DNA of 64,000 bases, taken from positions 16,378,868 to 16,442,867 of the forward strand of contig JANAVB010003400.1 of assembly GCA_029216955.1 (NCBI GenBank), written 5' to 3'. Both the position numbers and the translations under genes were made by a program. Shown one piece after another: positions 41,169 through 53,157 of this stretch. The DNA comes from Iris pallida. Taxonomy: Eukaryota > Streptophyta > Magnoliopsida > Asparagales > Iridaceae. How positions within the stretch are numbered: the stretch's first letter is position 1; each line of letters opens with the position of its first letter. The notes under the pieces were generated by a model. That model was given only the letters and a program-made list of their open reading frames with translations, ran no database searches and was not told the origin of the DNA.

Positions 41169-41971
41169 ATGGGTTCTTTCAGTCCACTTATGGTGATTCT
41201 TAAAGAAAACAAACTTACTGGACCTAATTATATTGACTGGAAACGTAATTTGGACATTATTCTGACTGCTGAGGAGTACAAATATGTACTTGTTGAGGAA
41301 TACCCACCTAAGCCTGATCCTAACTCGATGAAGAGGTCAAAGAGGCTTATAAGAAGTAGAAAAAGGCAGATGAGATGGCGCGGTGTTACATTCTGGCATC
41401 TATGTCAAATGTACTGCAACATCAGCATCAGGCCATGGCCACTGCTTATGACATGATGTATAACCTCAAGGAACACTTCGGACATTAGAGTAGAGCAGCT
41501 AGGCAGTTTACTATAAAATGTTTGATGAATACAAAAATGGCTGAGGGTACACCAGTAAGGGATCATGATCTCAAGATGATGGGTCATCTGAATGAGATAA
41601 AGATCCTTGGAGCTGAAATTGATAGAGAATTCCAGGTCGATATCATTCTCGGGACTCTGCCTAAAAGTTTTGATAATTTTGCCTTAATTACAACATGAAC
41701 AAAAGGTTGTATAGTTTGGCAGAACTTGCAAAAGAGCTACAGGATGCTGAATCTCTCTTTAGGCAGAGTGGTCATGTTTTTGTTTCTGAAAAGGCTTCTA
41801 CTTCTAAGCCAAAAGGTGGTAAGAAGAAGAATAACATTCAGAAACAGGCAAACTCAGCAAAAAAGGGCATGGGAACTCAAGACGCAGTAAAAAGCCGAAA
41901 GATTTCAAGTGCAAAGGGTCAGGACATTAGAAGACTGATTGTCCACTTCTCAAACAAGGGAACAAAGAAGG
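41169..41971 (+). pseudogene. Copia-2 gag remnant
   Basis: Begins MGSFSPLMVILKENKLTG, then YIDWKRNLDIILTAEEY, the usual start of this copia gag. A frameshift follows near 41335; the continuation (ADEMARCYILASMSNVL, MMYNLKEHFG) runs into a TAG near 41487, and another frame carries on (MKMAEGTPVRDH-like, IILGTLPKSF). The zinc knuckle near 41910 reads C-K-G-S-G-H, a TAG where Trp is usual, then KTDC. The LARD-type element is inserted right after, at GAAGG (41967-41971). Confidence 0.85.
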
Positions 41972-44251
41972 TGTCACATCCCGCTCCCGTAGGAGCGATC
42001 GTCCTTGCTAAGGCGTGATGTCGTACGAGCCTAGATTGTGCTCGTGCAAGGCGGGTTCCATAACGGTCGATTTCAGCGGCTGCGACGGGGTCGTCGCATA
42101 GAAGTCCCGAGCAGAGACATTGAATAATAGCAGCAGAATTTTAGAAAGCAAACACAAGTCTTTACAAAACACTCTTTTATTGATATTGAAACAAAGGTTA
42201 CAATGGGTGCAAGGCCAAGATTACAATTCTCTCAAGTTCACTCAAGCTCATATTACAAGTTACTCAGCTCTCTCTCTCTCGTCTCTCAATACAAGTCTTG
42301 ACTCTAGCGGAAGCTTCGGAAGGCGATGTCCATACATTATGTTCCGTATAAGTCTTTTCTCCATGCGACCGTACGCTTTGAATCGACAAGGAACTCAGTG
42401 CCTCGACGCATCCAAGCGAGCTCCGCGCCACGAGCTTCTACCTGCCTGCACATGTAAACTATGTGGGTGTCAGTACTCAACTGTACTGGTGGAATGAGCT
42501 CCTCGCCCACCCATACAAAACCAACACGTTTACTTTACTTTGTGCAACATAGTCCCCTTTTTTATTGTCTTTCTACTCTTGTCTTAGGATTATTTTAGGA
42601 CCGACGCCTTGGCTATTTTGTGTCTTTAGACCATCCGGTGCTTGCAACATTCAACGTTAACCTATCGAGTCGTGTTTTGCCTTACGGCCATAATCAGAGA
42701 CGCAACTATGCGATGAGGCTCCATTTTCGTGTGATCGTGCTTCGAATCTTTTGTGCCATGCCTCGCAACTATATGCGACTCAACCATATCACCGCCTCGC
42801 GACCCTTGCTACTTTGATCACCAACTGACCCAATCAAGACTTGTGGATCTTTGTGTCACTCAAACAACTTAACCTTGCGGCGGTTTCCTGACTTAAACTC
42901 AAACAACTCAACCATAACCATGCAACTTATATGCCGACAACATAAGACTCGACGCCACATCTCGTGCCGAAGCACGTCGCCTACGTTGCAGCCAAATCTT
43001 AGGCCCAACAGTTTGTGTTCCTACTGTACACACACATTCAACCCAACTTCCTTGATATACTACACTCAATACTCGACTCAATCCAAAGGCATACACGCGG
43101 ATCGCCGCCCATGCCGACTCATCTATATGAACTAGTCACTAGGGCCCAGCCCTATAATGGACTCCTTTTGAGCTTTTGATTAGACGGACGCTCCTTGCCT
43201 GTGCGAGTAGATAGCTCCACTGTAAGTCCCGTCTAACCCGTGCGGTCATCCAGTACAGCTACGAATGTCTCCATTGCAATGGTTCCCCTGGGCCGCCGGG
43301 GTCGCCGTTGGAGAAACAGATTTATTTTACCTTGTACAAGTTGTCCAATGACCATGCAAGACTCGACTCAAACTGATGTCTCACACAGTCAAAGCTACTT
43401 CTAGTGTTACCATCTCTTTCAGGGCTAATTTCAATACTTCTCACATCTGAGACCTTGTCTCGACGACCCGTAGTCGCGAGCATTCTTTTTTTCTTGCCCT
43501 ATCATTTCACTCACTCAAGAACAACTATCAAAACACTTTCCAAACTCACTGACTCAACCGTGGCCCGTGCCTTAAAACATTAAATCCGTGCCACCGTGTC
43601 TTAGACCAACTTGAAACTCAATATGACACCACCGCCCAAGTCATACTTTATATGACGGGCCTGAAACCGTAAGACTAAGTTGTCATACCCAGTCGTAGAA
43701 CTCGTAGGACCGTGCTTGGAATAACTTAGGTCGATCCCATCACTTTGCCTAACTTCACCAAGCCTACAACTTAACTCAAGGGACGAGCAAAGGCTATGCC
43801 AAGCCTTGCATCATAGAAGCGTGCATGCTTTATCGAGCATTTACGCGGGCGACGCCTATGACTTAGGCTACGTTCATAACTTTGCCTACTCAACCAACTT
43901 TCCTTCTCACAAGCCACGGAACGAAGGATCGAGTGTCATTTTCAAAGCACGCCGTGCACCAACTCTAAGCCGATCGTTGGACCTTTCCATATTCTAACTC
44001 AATTCGACCCGTCGGGATTATTCCCATTAGCTATGTGGATTCGTCTTTTATTATTAAGCCTACTTGTGTAAGTTGAAAACATATGATTTATTATGTGAAG
44101 GCTAAGATGAGACAAGTTCACCGAAACTATCCCACCTGAGCGAGCGGTCGCCTCGACCGAGCAATGTCTCCGAGTAGCCGTTGCAAGGCTAACTCCGAAC
44201 GTCGTCGGAGTTTCGATTCCTCCGATTGACCGAGCGGGACGGGGCACTACA
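41972..44251 (-). repeat. LARD left LTR (3' LTR in element orientation)
   Basis: On the minus strand begins TGTAGTGCCCCGTCCCGC and ends GGGATGTGACA. Open frames inside are short and lie on both strands. Confidence 0.85.
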
Positions 44252-46285
44252 TCATACACCACTCAAAAAAGTTTCGTCTTTGAAACTAACTGAGTACACT
44301 TATCGACTTATCACTTTACGCAACATTCAAGAACTCTCGCACACAATTCTCCTATACCTTTCTCAAATTCGAGCCACGCTCGTGCTACCCTCAATCCTTT
44401 CTTCAAAACTTACGATCTCAAAATCCTCGAAACTTCCCCATTCCTCAAGTCTCACTTGAATTCAACGTATCACTTAGTATGGATCGTATACATATCTTAG
44501 GCGTCCCCAAAATACATGCATTTCAACCAAGCCTCATGATAGCGAATCCCGTCATCACCACTCGAGTCGGATCGTGCACGCATTTAAGCGTCCTTGATAT
44601 ACATGCATGTCAACCGAGCTTCATGAGTGGTGCTTCCACAATTCCTATCGCTCCGCACCGAGACGTCTTCCTAACCACTAGGCTATGTCTTTCCGTCAGT
44701 ATTGGAATCATAGTTCCCAAATAATAATATCAACACTGACCCCATCCTAAGGTCAAACCAAATCGATAGTACGGGGTTTTCTACCCAAGCTCGCATAACT
44801 CTGATTTCTAAACATCGAGCATAGATTGCCTACGTACATCCCAACATTTGTCGCACAGGGTCCAAGTCGTTCAGCAAAGCCATTTCGTATAGTCTATCCC
44901 CTTCAAACACGTTCGGTATAATCCACCTATCAATCCTTCCAAGTCAAGCACGCTATGACATGATTCATCTTTAAATCATAATTCACATTCCATACTTCCG
45001 AAATCATCTATTTCAATTCATGTAATCGATCACAAGGTTATTTGACTTAACAATATGTTGTGCCCCGATCTCACGTGAGTCAGATTGTCCACGGTGGCCA
45101 CGAATCACCATGCACGCCCCCGCGAGATAATCATTCTCATCGGGACGTAACTCATATTTTATGTCTAGACTAATTCATTCTCGATGCGCGGATTGGACCT
45201 ACTCAATCCTCAAGTTTAATTCATTCATCAATCATAAGTCCTACAATCCTCGAGTTTTTCTTCGCATCAAACCAACAAGTCGAGACGATCAGAGTTATCG
45301 CGTCCTATTTTTCGAGTTCGATCATTCCCACGACATGAATCACCATGTCAGCACTCACGCGGAACGATCGCCCCAAATTCGACGCAACGCATGTGCGAGG
45401 CTAGAGTTGCGCTCGCGCAAGACAAGATCGTCGACGTTGTGGTTATCCGCGTAACCATCAAGACACAATCATTTTCATCCAACATTTATCTTCGATCAAA
45501 ATCCTAAGTATAACACCCAACCGAACGATAACACTTGCACGATCGTCATTCGTCGAGTCAGAGTACCCCGAGTTATCGCATATCGATCTTTGATGCGCCT
45601 CAATACCATCGATGATATGCGTAACCTGCGATCTTCCTTTGCAACCAAATTTTGAGTCGTGCGAATGATGTTATCGTCCGACTGGATAATCTTCTCGACA
45701 CTCAAATTCAAGTTTGATCATTATCCCTCGAACCATTTATAACATCAATTTCTTCAATCAATCGATCGACATTCCTGAGGCTATCGCATACACCACTCAG
45801 GGATGAAGTCATTCAACAAATTCTCAACTTATCATTCGAATCAAAATCACTTCTTCAAATTTTTCGTTCGAACCATTCCTCAATTTCCAAGTACGCTCTT
45901 CTATATCGCACCGACGATATCGTCGTTTGATAGCACCCCTATCGATAGTCATCTCACTTTACTCAATTGAGTTCAACTCATTCTAATCTGACACAATTAA
46001 TTCTCGCACTCGACTTTTCTAAGGTCGACACAACTTTGGTGTATATGCCCAGCCCGACTTGCCAATCGCGCTTACGCGAACCATCTTTTTGTTTCTTATC
46101 AAAAACTGTTCTCCTACGTTTTACAAAATAGATAGACTTATTGTATGGACATCCCGTGGGATAATTGAGAGAGAGCGCACCAACGATATCAACTTACGGA
46201 AGCACAATTCAGAGTTTGCGGAAACAACGAGTTAAAGAATTCAATCGATAGTCCAAGGACGTAAAGCCGTGCTCTGTTACCATTA
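44252..46285 (-). other. LARD internal region, non-coding
   Basis: 2,034 bases, with no frame longer than 97 codons and none with recognisable gag, protease, RT, RNase H or integrase motifs. Primer site and polypurine-like region are at the two ends. Confidence 0.8.
46271..46282 (-). other. LARD primer binding site
   Basis: Minus strand TGGTAACAGAGC, three bases after the LTR end; one mismatch to TGGTATCAGAGC. Confidence 0.8.
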
Positions 46286-46570
46286 TGTCACGCCCCGCTC
46301 CCATAGGAGCGATCGTCCTCGCTAAGGCGTGATACCGCACGAGCCTAGATTGCGCTCGTGCAAGGCGGGTTCCATAACGACCGATTTAGCGGCTGCGACG
46401 GGGTCGTCGCATAGAAGTCCCGAGCAGAGACATTGAATAATAGCAGCAGAATTTTAGAAAGCAAACACAAGTCTTTACAAAACACTCTTTTATTGATATT
46501 GAAACAAAGGTTACAATGGGTGCAAGGCCAAGATTACAATTCACTCAAGCTCACATTACAAGTCACTCAG

Positions 46571-46603
<33 letters not shown>

Positions 46604-48573
46604 CAATACAAGTCTTGACTCCAGCGGAAGCTTCGAAAGGCGATATCCATACATTATGTTCCGTATAAGTCTTTTCTCCATGCGGCCGCACGCTTTGAAT
46701 CGACAAGGAACTCCGTGCCTCGACGCATCCAAGCGAGCTCCACGCCACGAGCTTCTACCTGCGCCTGCACATGTAAACTATGTGGGTGTCAGTACTCAAC
46801 TGTACTGGTGGAATGAGCTCCTCGCCCACCCATACAAAACCAACACGTTTACTTTACTTTATGCAACATAGTCTCCTTTTTTATTGTCTTTCTACTCTTG
46901 CCTTAGGATTATTTTAGGACCGACGCCTTGGCTATTTTGTGTCTTTAGACCATCCCGTGCTTACAACATTCAACGTTAACCTATCGAGTCGTGTTTTGCC
47001 TTACGGCCATAATCAGAGACACAACTACGCGATGAGGCTCCATTTCCGTGTGACCGTGCTTCGAATCTTTTGTGCATGCCTCGCAACTATATGTGACTCA
47101 ACCATATCGTCGTCGCCTCGCGGCCCTTGCTACTTTGATCATCAACTGACCCAATTAAGACTTGTGGATCTTTGTGTCACTCAAACAACTTTGCCTTGCG
47201 GCGGTTTCCTGACTTAAACTCAAACAACTCAACCATAACCATGCAACTTATATGCCGACAACATAAGACTTGACGCCACATCTCGTGTCGAAGCACGTCG
47301 TCTACGTTACAGCCAAATCTTAGGCCCAACAGTTTGTGTTCCTACTGTACACACACATTCAACCCAACTTCCTTGATATACTACACTCAATACTCGACTC
47401 AATCCAAAGGCATACACGCGGATCACCGCCAATGCCGACTCATCTATATGAACTAGTCACTAGGGCCCAGCCCTATAATGGACTCCTTTTGAGCTTTTGA
47501 TTAGACGGACGCTCCTTGCCAGCGCGAGTAGCTAGCTCCGCTGCAAGTCCCGTCTAACCCGTGCGGTCATCCAGCACAGCTACGAATGTCTCCATCGCAA
47601 CGGTTCCCCTGGGCCACCGGGGTCGCCGTTGGAGAAACAGATTTATTTTACCTTATACAAGTTGTCCAATGACCATGTAAGACTCGACTCAAACTGACGT
47701 CTCACACAGTCAAAGCTATTTCTAGTGTTACCATCTCTTTCAGGGCTAATTTCAATACTTCTCACATCTGAGACCTTGTCTCGACGACCCGTAGTCGCGA
47801 GCATTCTTTCTTTCTTGCCCTATCATTTACTCACTCAAGAACAACTATCAAAACACTTTCCAAACTCACTGACTCAACCGTAGCCCGTGCCTTAAAACAT
47901 TAAATCCGTGCCACCGTATCTTAAACCAACTTGAAACTCAATATGACACCACTACCCAAGTCATACTTTATATGACGGGCCTGAAACCGTAAGACTAAGT
48001 TGTCATACCCAGCCGTAGAACTCGTAGGACGGTGCTTGGAATGACTTAGGTCGATCCCATCACTTTGCCTAACTTCACCAAGCCTACAACTTAACTCAAG
48101 GGACGAGCAAAGGCTATGCCAAGCCTTGCATCATGGAAGCGTGCATGCTTTATCGAGCATTTACGCGGGCGACGCCTATGACTTAGGCTACATTCATAAC
48201 TTTGCCTACTCAACCAACTTTCCTTCTCCCAAGCCACGGGACGAAGGATCGAGTGTATTTTCAAAGCACGCCGTGCACCAACTCTAAGCCGATCGTTGGA
48301 CCTTTCCATATTCTAACTCAATTCGACCCGTCGGAATTATTCCCATTAGCTATGTGGATTCGTCTCTTTTATTATTAAGCCTACTTGTGCAAGTTGAAAA
48401 CATGCGATTTATTATGTAAAGGCTAAGATGAGGCAAGTTCACCGAAACTACCCCACTTGAGCGAACGGTCGCCTCGACCGAGCAATGTCTCCGAGTAGCC
48501 GTTGCAAGGCTAACTCCGAACGCCGTCGAGAGTTCCGATTCCTTCGATTGATTGAGTGGGACGGAGCACTACA
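46286..48573 (-). repeat. LARD right LTR (5' LTR in element orientation)
   Basis: 2,288 bases. Differs from the left LTR by scattered transitions and a longer (CT)n at 46568-46595. Confidence 0.85.
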
Positions 48574-48578
48574 GAAGG

Positions 48579-49514
48579 TATATCTCATTTACTAGTAGTT
48601 GAAACATGTTTAGCGGTGTTATCTACCGGCACCTGCTGTGTAGATACAAGAGCCACTAATCATGTCTGCAATACATTGCAGGGGTTCCAGGAAACCAGAC
48701 GCTCAGTGATGAAGAGATATGCTTGTTTATGGGTGATACTACAAAAGTATCGATCGTTGCATTAGGAGATCTTACTTTATCTTTTGGTAGAAATAAGTCT
48801 TTGACATTGAGAGATTATCTTTATGCACCTTCACTTAGAAGGAATTTAGTTTCTGTTTCTATATTAGTTAAGGATGGATATTCAGTTTATTTTAATGACA
48901 ATATTGTTATTAGAAAGAATGAACATTTTATCTGTTCTGGTGCATTGGTTGATAATTTGTATGTCATTAATCCTATTTTGCCCACAATACAACTTATGGA
49001 AATGAATAATATGTCATCTAACTTAAATAAGAGAAAAGAACCTTCTAGTATGAACCAAACATATCTTTGGCACTTGCTATTGGGGCATATTAACCTAAGA
49101 AGGATTCAAAGATTTGTTGAAGATGGACCTTTGAGTTCATTGGAAGTGGAGGCACTACCAGTCTGTGAATCCTGCTTGGAAGGTAAAATGACCAAAAGGC
49201 CTTTTACGGCAAAGGGGTATAGGGCCAAAGATGTGTTGAAATTGGTTCATTCTAATTTTTGTGGACCCATGACTATCCAAGCTAGAGGTGGCTTTGAATA
49301 TTTTATCATATTTATTGACGATTATTCAAGGTATGGATACATTTATTTGATGCGCTGTAAGTCTGAGTGCTTTAAGAAATTCAAAGAGTACAGGACTGAA
49401 ACGAGAAATGTCATAGAAAATGTATCAAGTCATTACGATCAGATCGTGGTGGCGAGTACCTCTTTGGAGAGTTTAGGGATTATTTATCAGAGGCTGGGAT
49501 TGCATCCCAATTGA
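48579..49514 (+). pseudogene. Copia-2 protease and integrase remnant
   Basis: The protease site, normally DTG, reads VDTRATNHVC (near 48640), a Gly-to-Arg change. After a frame change, MGDTTKVSIVALGDLTLSFG, LRRNLVSVSILVKDGYSVYF, WHLLLGHINLRRI, CESCLEGKMTKRPF, LVHSNFCGP and FIIFIDDYSRYGYIY follow. The first integrase catalytic Asp (family HSDLCGP) is Asn. A frameshift near 49440 breaks the core. Confidence 0.9.
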
Positions 49515-50356
49515 CTGCACCTGGAACGCCCCAGCAGAATGGTGTAGCCGAAAGAAGGAATAGAACTCTTATGGAGATGGTTAGATCAATGATGAGTTAT
49601 TCGGATTTGCCAGATTCATTTTGGAGATATGCCTTAGAGACTGCAGCTTATATTTTGAACTTGGTTCCTTCTAAGTCAGTACCTCTTACTCTCACAGAGC
49701 TGTGGATTGGGCGTAAGCCTAGTCTGAACCATGTTCGCATTTGGGGTAGTCCAGCACATGTGCTGAATGGGAAAGCAGATAAGTTAGAATCTCGTACAGA
49801 AGTACGCTTGTTTGTAGGCTATCCAAGAGGAACGAAAGGAGGTTTATTTTATAGTCCTAAGGATCAGAAGGTCATTGTTAGCACTAATGCCTGATTCTTA
49901 GAGGAAGACTATGTGATGAACCATAAACCCACAAGTAGAGTTGTTCTAAAAGAACTAAGACGTGAGACACCAAGTACTTCAGTACCAACAGTACAAGAGG
50001 ATGAACCACAAATAACTGCACAACGTGTCACAAATGTTACACCACAACCGATAGTGCCTCGTCGTAGTGGGAGGGTTGTGATACAACCTGATAGATATAT
50101 GTTCTTGGAAGAGTCGTCAGATTTCGTCCCTGAGGAACAAGATTATGATCCATGTACCTACAATGAAGCACTCCAAGATAAAGATGCAGAGTCTTGGCAA
50201 AAAGCAATGAAATCTGAAATAGAATCTATAGATTCTAATCAGGTCTGGGAGCTTGTAGAACCACCCGTTGGTGTAAAAGCCATTGGATGCAAGTGGTCTA
50301 TAAGAGAAAAAGAGGATCAGACGGTAAGGTTGAAACCTTTAAAGCTCGGCTTGTAG
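49511..50356 (+). pseudogene. Copia-2 integrase C-terminus and linker remnant
   Basis: LTAPGTPQQNGVAERRNRTL keeps the catalytic Glu, followed by MVRSMMSYSDLP, ALETAAYILNLVPSKSVP and RIWGSPAHVL. A TGA at 49892 interrupts before FLEEDYVMNHKP. The linker runs to the RT start (AIGCKW), where a frameshift occurs near 50300. Confidence 0.9.
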
Positions 50357-51133
50357 CAAAAGGTTTTACTCAAAGAGAGGGTATCGATTATGAGAAAACC
50401 TTTTCTCCTGTAGCCATGCTTAAGTCTATCCGAATTTTTTATCTATTGCAGCTCATCTCGATAATGAGATTTGGCAAATGGATGTCAAGACAGCTTTCCT
50501 TAATGGAAGTCTTGAGGAAGACTATATGAAGCAACCAGACGGGTTCATTGAAAAGGGCCAGGAGCATCTTGTTTGTAAGCTCAAGAAGTCCATTTATGGA
50601 CTTAAGCAAGCTTCCAGATCTTGGAACATATGTTTTGATCAGGTGATAAAATCCTATAGATTTGATCAATGTCAGGAAGAATCATGTGTATACAGAAAGT
50701 GTGACAAAAACATGGTGGTGTTCCTAGTACTTTATGTGGATAACATCTTGCTCATTGGAAACAATGTGAAGGTGTTATCTGATGTAAGGGTATGGTTATC
50801 CAAACAGTTTAATATGAAGGACTTGGAAGAAGTAGGTCACATCCTTGGGATCAAGTTCTACGAGATCGCAAGAAGAGGATGTTGGGCTTATCCCAAGCTT
50901 CCTATAATGATACTGTACTAACTCGTTTTAGTATGCAAAATTCTAAGAAAGGTTTCTTACCTTTTAGATATAGAATTGCTCTATCAAAGGAGCAGTGTTC
51001 GAGGACACCTAAAGAGATAGAGAACATGAAGGCAGTTTTATGCTACAGCAGTAGGAAGCTTAATGTATGCAATGCTATGTACGAGACCAGACATCTGCTT
51101 TGCCGTAGGCATGGTCAGCAGATATCAGTCTAA
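50287..51133 (+). pseudogene. Copia-2 reverse transcriptase remnant
   Basis: Pieces in three frames: [58 protein letters not shown] and VVFLVLYVDNILLIGNN. The catalytic YVDD is YVDN (near 50732-50743). The connection part (LSQASYNDTVLTRFSMQNSK, QCSRTPKEIENMKAV) is frameshifted near 50880 and 51050. Confidence 0.9.
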
Positions 51134-51170
51134 CCCAGGACAAGAGCACTAGACTGCCGTAAAGCATATT

Positions 51171-51716
51171 TTGAAGTACCTGAAAAGGACTAAAGAGTAT
51201 ATGCTAGTTTACCAGGCAGATAGTTTAGTTCCCTTGGGGTATACAGACTCAAATTTTCAGTCAGATAGGGATTCCAGAAAATTTACCTCAGGTTATGTGT
51301 TTACTTTGGGAGGTGGAGCCATTGTGTGGAGGAGTATCAAGCAAAAATGTATTGCTGATTCCACCATAAAAACCGAGTATGTGGCAGCCTCTGAGGCAGC
51401 CAAAGAAGCGGTTTGGCTCAGAAACTTTCTGTTGGACTTGGATGTGGTACCTAGTTTGCCTAAGTCTATTACACTTTATTGTGATAATAGTGGTGCAGTT
51501 GCAAACTCGAAGGAACCACGAGCCCATAAGACAGGCAAACACATTGAGCGCAAGTACCACCTGATACAAAATTTTGTAAAAAAAGGAAAAGTTGTTGTGA
51601 TCAAGATAGCATCAGCCGACAACCTAGCTGATCCCTTTACAAAGAGCTTACTAGCTAAGACTTTTGATAGTCATGTTGAGGGAATGGGAGTCAGATATGT
51701 AGCAGCATGGCTTTAA
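51171..51716 (+). pseudogene. Copia-2 RNase H remnant
   Basis: Open for 181 codons: MKYLKRTKEYMLVYQADS, GYTDSNFQSDRDSRKFTSGY, AIVWRSIKQKCIADSTIKTEY, YCDNSGAVANSKEP, ASADNLADPFTKSL. The Asp of YTDS and CDNSG remain and Glu of KTEY is present. The enzyme is stranded behind broken RT. Confidence 0.9.
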
Positions 51717-51765
51717 GTATGTGGGAGATTTGTAACAGTATACTGAAAAGCAATGCTTTGAGTAT

Positions 51766-51776
51766 AAGTGGAAGAT
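51766..51776 (+). other. Copia-2 polypurine tract
   Basis: ATAAGTGGAAGAT region directly before the 3' LTR, typical of Ty1-copia. Confidence 0.75.
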
Positions 51777-52615
51777 TGTTAGGGTTATATACTAAAAGCA
51801 TCACTTTTGTAGTAACCATATTTCCTTAAATTTTGAATGAGAATCATATGGGCAAATGTTTGCATATTGTATTTGTTGCAAGTGTTAATACAAATGTCTG
51901 ATATTCGATATTGTAGATAATATGGTGTGGTGTCACACAAAAGATTATATTATCAGTTTCCTATGGAGTATATAAATAGTTCACAACCTAGATGGACTTG
52001 GACAATCTATTGGAAAGGTTGTAGTGTAATCTAGTATTAGTCTATCTTGACTATAGGTTTACACTTGTACACTTTGGTGTATTGAACAGGACCACTTGAG
52101 GTTGTTCTCCTTGTACTGAATACATTAGAGAACAAACACCTCTGTTATTATGGATGCTTGTGCTCTTAATCCGGATATAATAACGGACATGTATATGCAG
52201 TGTGCATTACTTTGACTCATAAAAGAGTGAGATTCATTATGGATCAACAACCTCTATGAATTGGATAATAATATTGTATGTATGATGGGCTGTTGATTAT
52301 AAATAGAATCTATGTCCCGATACATCGGGTTGATGATGTTCCTTATGGAACTCATAAGGATTGTCATGTAAACCCTACAGGTGTATTATATCCAACATGA
52401 CAAATAAAGTTGAGCGGTACTACTTAAGGATAAAAGATGTCAAATCAATATAGTTGTCAGTAACTTAATTTGATCAACGGACATACGATATCTTAACATG
52501 GGGAGCCAAACGAGCATATAATAAAAGGAGCCACAAACATAATTTGGGATTAGGAAGGTAGTGCAACAATCGCTCATTAATGGACCGAGCTATTGTTAAT
52601 GGGCCTGGATTGTGT
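51777..52615 (+). repeat. Copia-2 3' LTR, partial
   Basis: Matches the first two thirds of the 5' LTR, then breaks off at the Ns. Roughly 420 bases of LTR, the target duplication and the rest of gypsy-B are missing. Confidence 0.9.
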
Positions 52616-52628
52616 NNNNNNNNNNNNN
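52616..52628. other. Assembly gap (13 Ns)
   Basis: Thirteen Ns separate the copia-2 3' LTR from sequence that matches copia-1 from position 17230. Confidence 1.
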
Positions 52629-53157
52629 TCTCTGAACATGGAAGGGATACGGACCCATAACTACTGTTGTCTACTATGTATTTTTCTGCGGAAAAACAAA
52701 TCCTGTGGAAGGTTGGCTTAAACGCCTTAATGAGTTCTCAGGCAGAGTGAATGTCTGGGGTGCTTTACAGGAAGCACGGTAGAGCAGCACTACAAGGAGT
52801 GAAACTCCATGCTACAGTGGATGACTCCACCTAAGGTTCCCAGGTAGGGGTAATACCTCGGCTTTGCAAGCCAAGTCATAGCGGCGTAGCACCGCAAATA
52901 GGCAGGTAGCCTAATGCTGTATGACGTAAATTAAAGAGTTGTAGACAGCACTACAAAGGGGAGGATGGCCCCATGTTACAGTGGCACGACACCACGATGA
53001 GGTACCCAGGTAGGAGTAAAGCCTCGGCCATTGCAAGCCATGTCGTTGCGGCGTAACACCGTAAGGAAGCCTTAGGCTTCATGCTGGGTAGTTTGGCACT
53101 ACAAAGAGGCTTGTGACCTCAGGCTACAGTAGTATGACACTACGATGAGGTTCCCAG
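52629..53157 (+). repeat. Second copy of copia-1 3' non-coding repeats
   Basis: Same as 17230-17759 but with many one-base deletions and a few insertions; the CCAGG target duplication has lost a G (CCAG, 53154-53157). Confidence 0.9.

Larger units (their letters stand above)
41972..48573 (-). mobile_element. Non-coding LARD-type LTR element (gypsy-like), reverse orientation
   Basis: Two LTRs of about 2.28 kb (41972-44251 and 46286-48573) flank a 2,034-base interior. Perfect target duplication GAAGG (41967-41971, 48574-48578). Orientation is minus: next to the right LTR, the minus strand reads TGGTAACAGAGC (46282-46271), one base off the initiator-Met primer site. At the other end TTTCAAAGACGAAAC lies near the left LTR, like the gypsy FEDE motif before the polypurine tract. 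No gag or pol residue block was recognised on either strand. LTRs differ by about 3% by eye, mostly transitions. Confidence 0.85.
35097..52615 (+). mobile_element. Copia-2: Ty1-copia element with two nested insertions, 3' end at gap
   Basis: 5' LTR 35097-36358, primer site, leader, gag, protease, integrase, RT, RNase H, polypurine tract and a partial 3' LTR (51777-52615). A solo gypsy LTR sits in the leader and a LARD-type element in the gag-protease region. By eye the LTRs differ by about 5%. Motifs such as MTKRPFTAKGYRAKDVL and RGGFEYF are those of the Tnt1-94-like copia group. All genes are broken. Confidence 0.92.

Noticed and set aside
42120..42497. 125-codon plus-strand frame in the LARD LTR
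   Set aside because: Opposite to element orientation and shortened to 61 codons in the sister LTR by the (CT)n length change.
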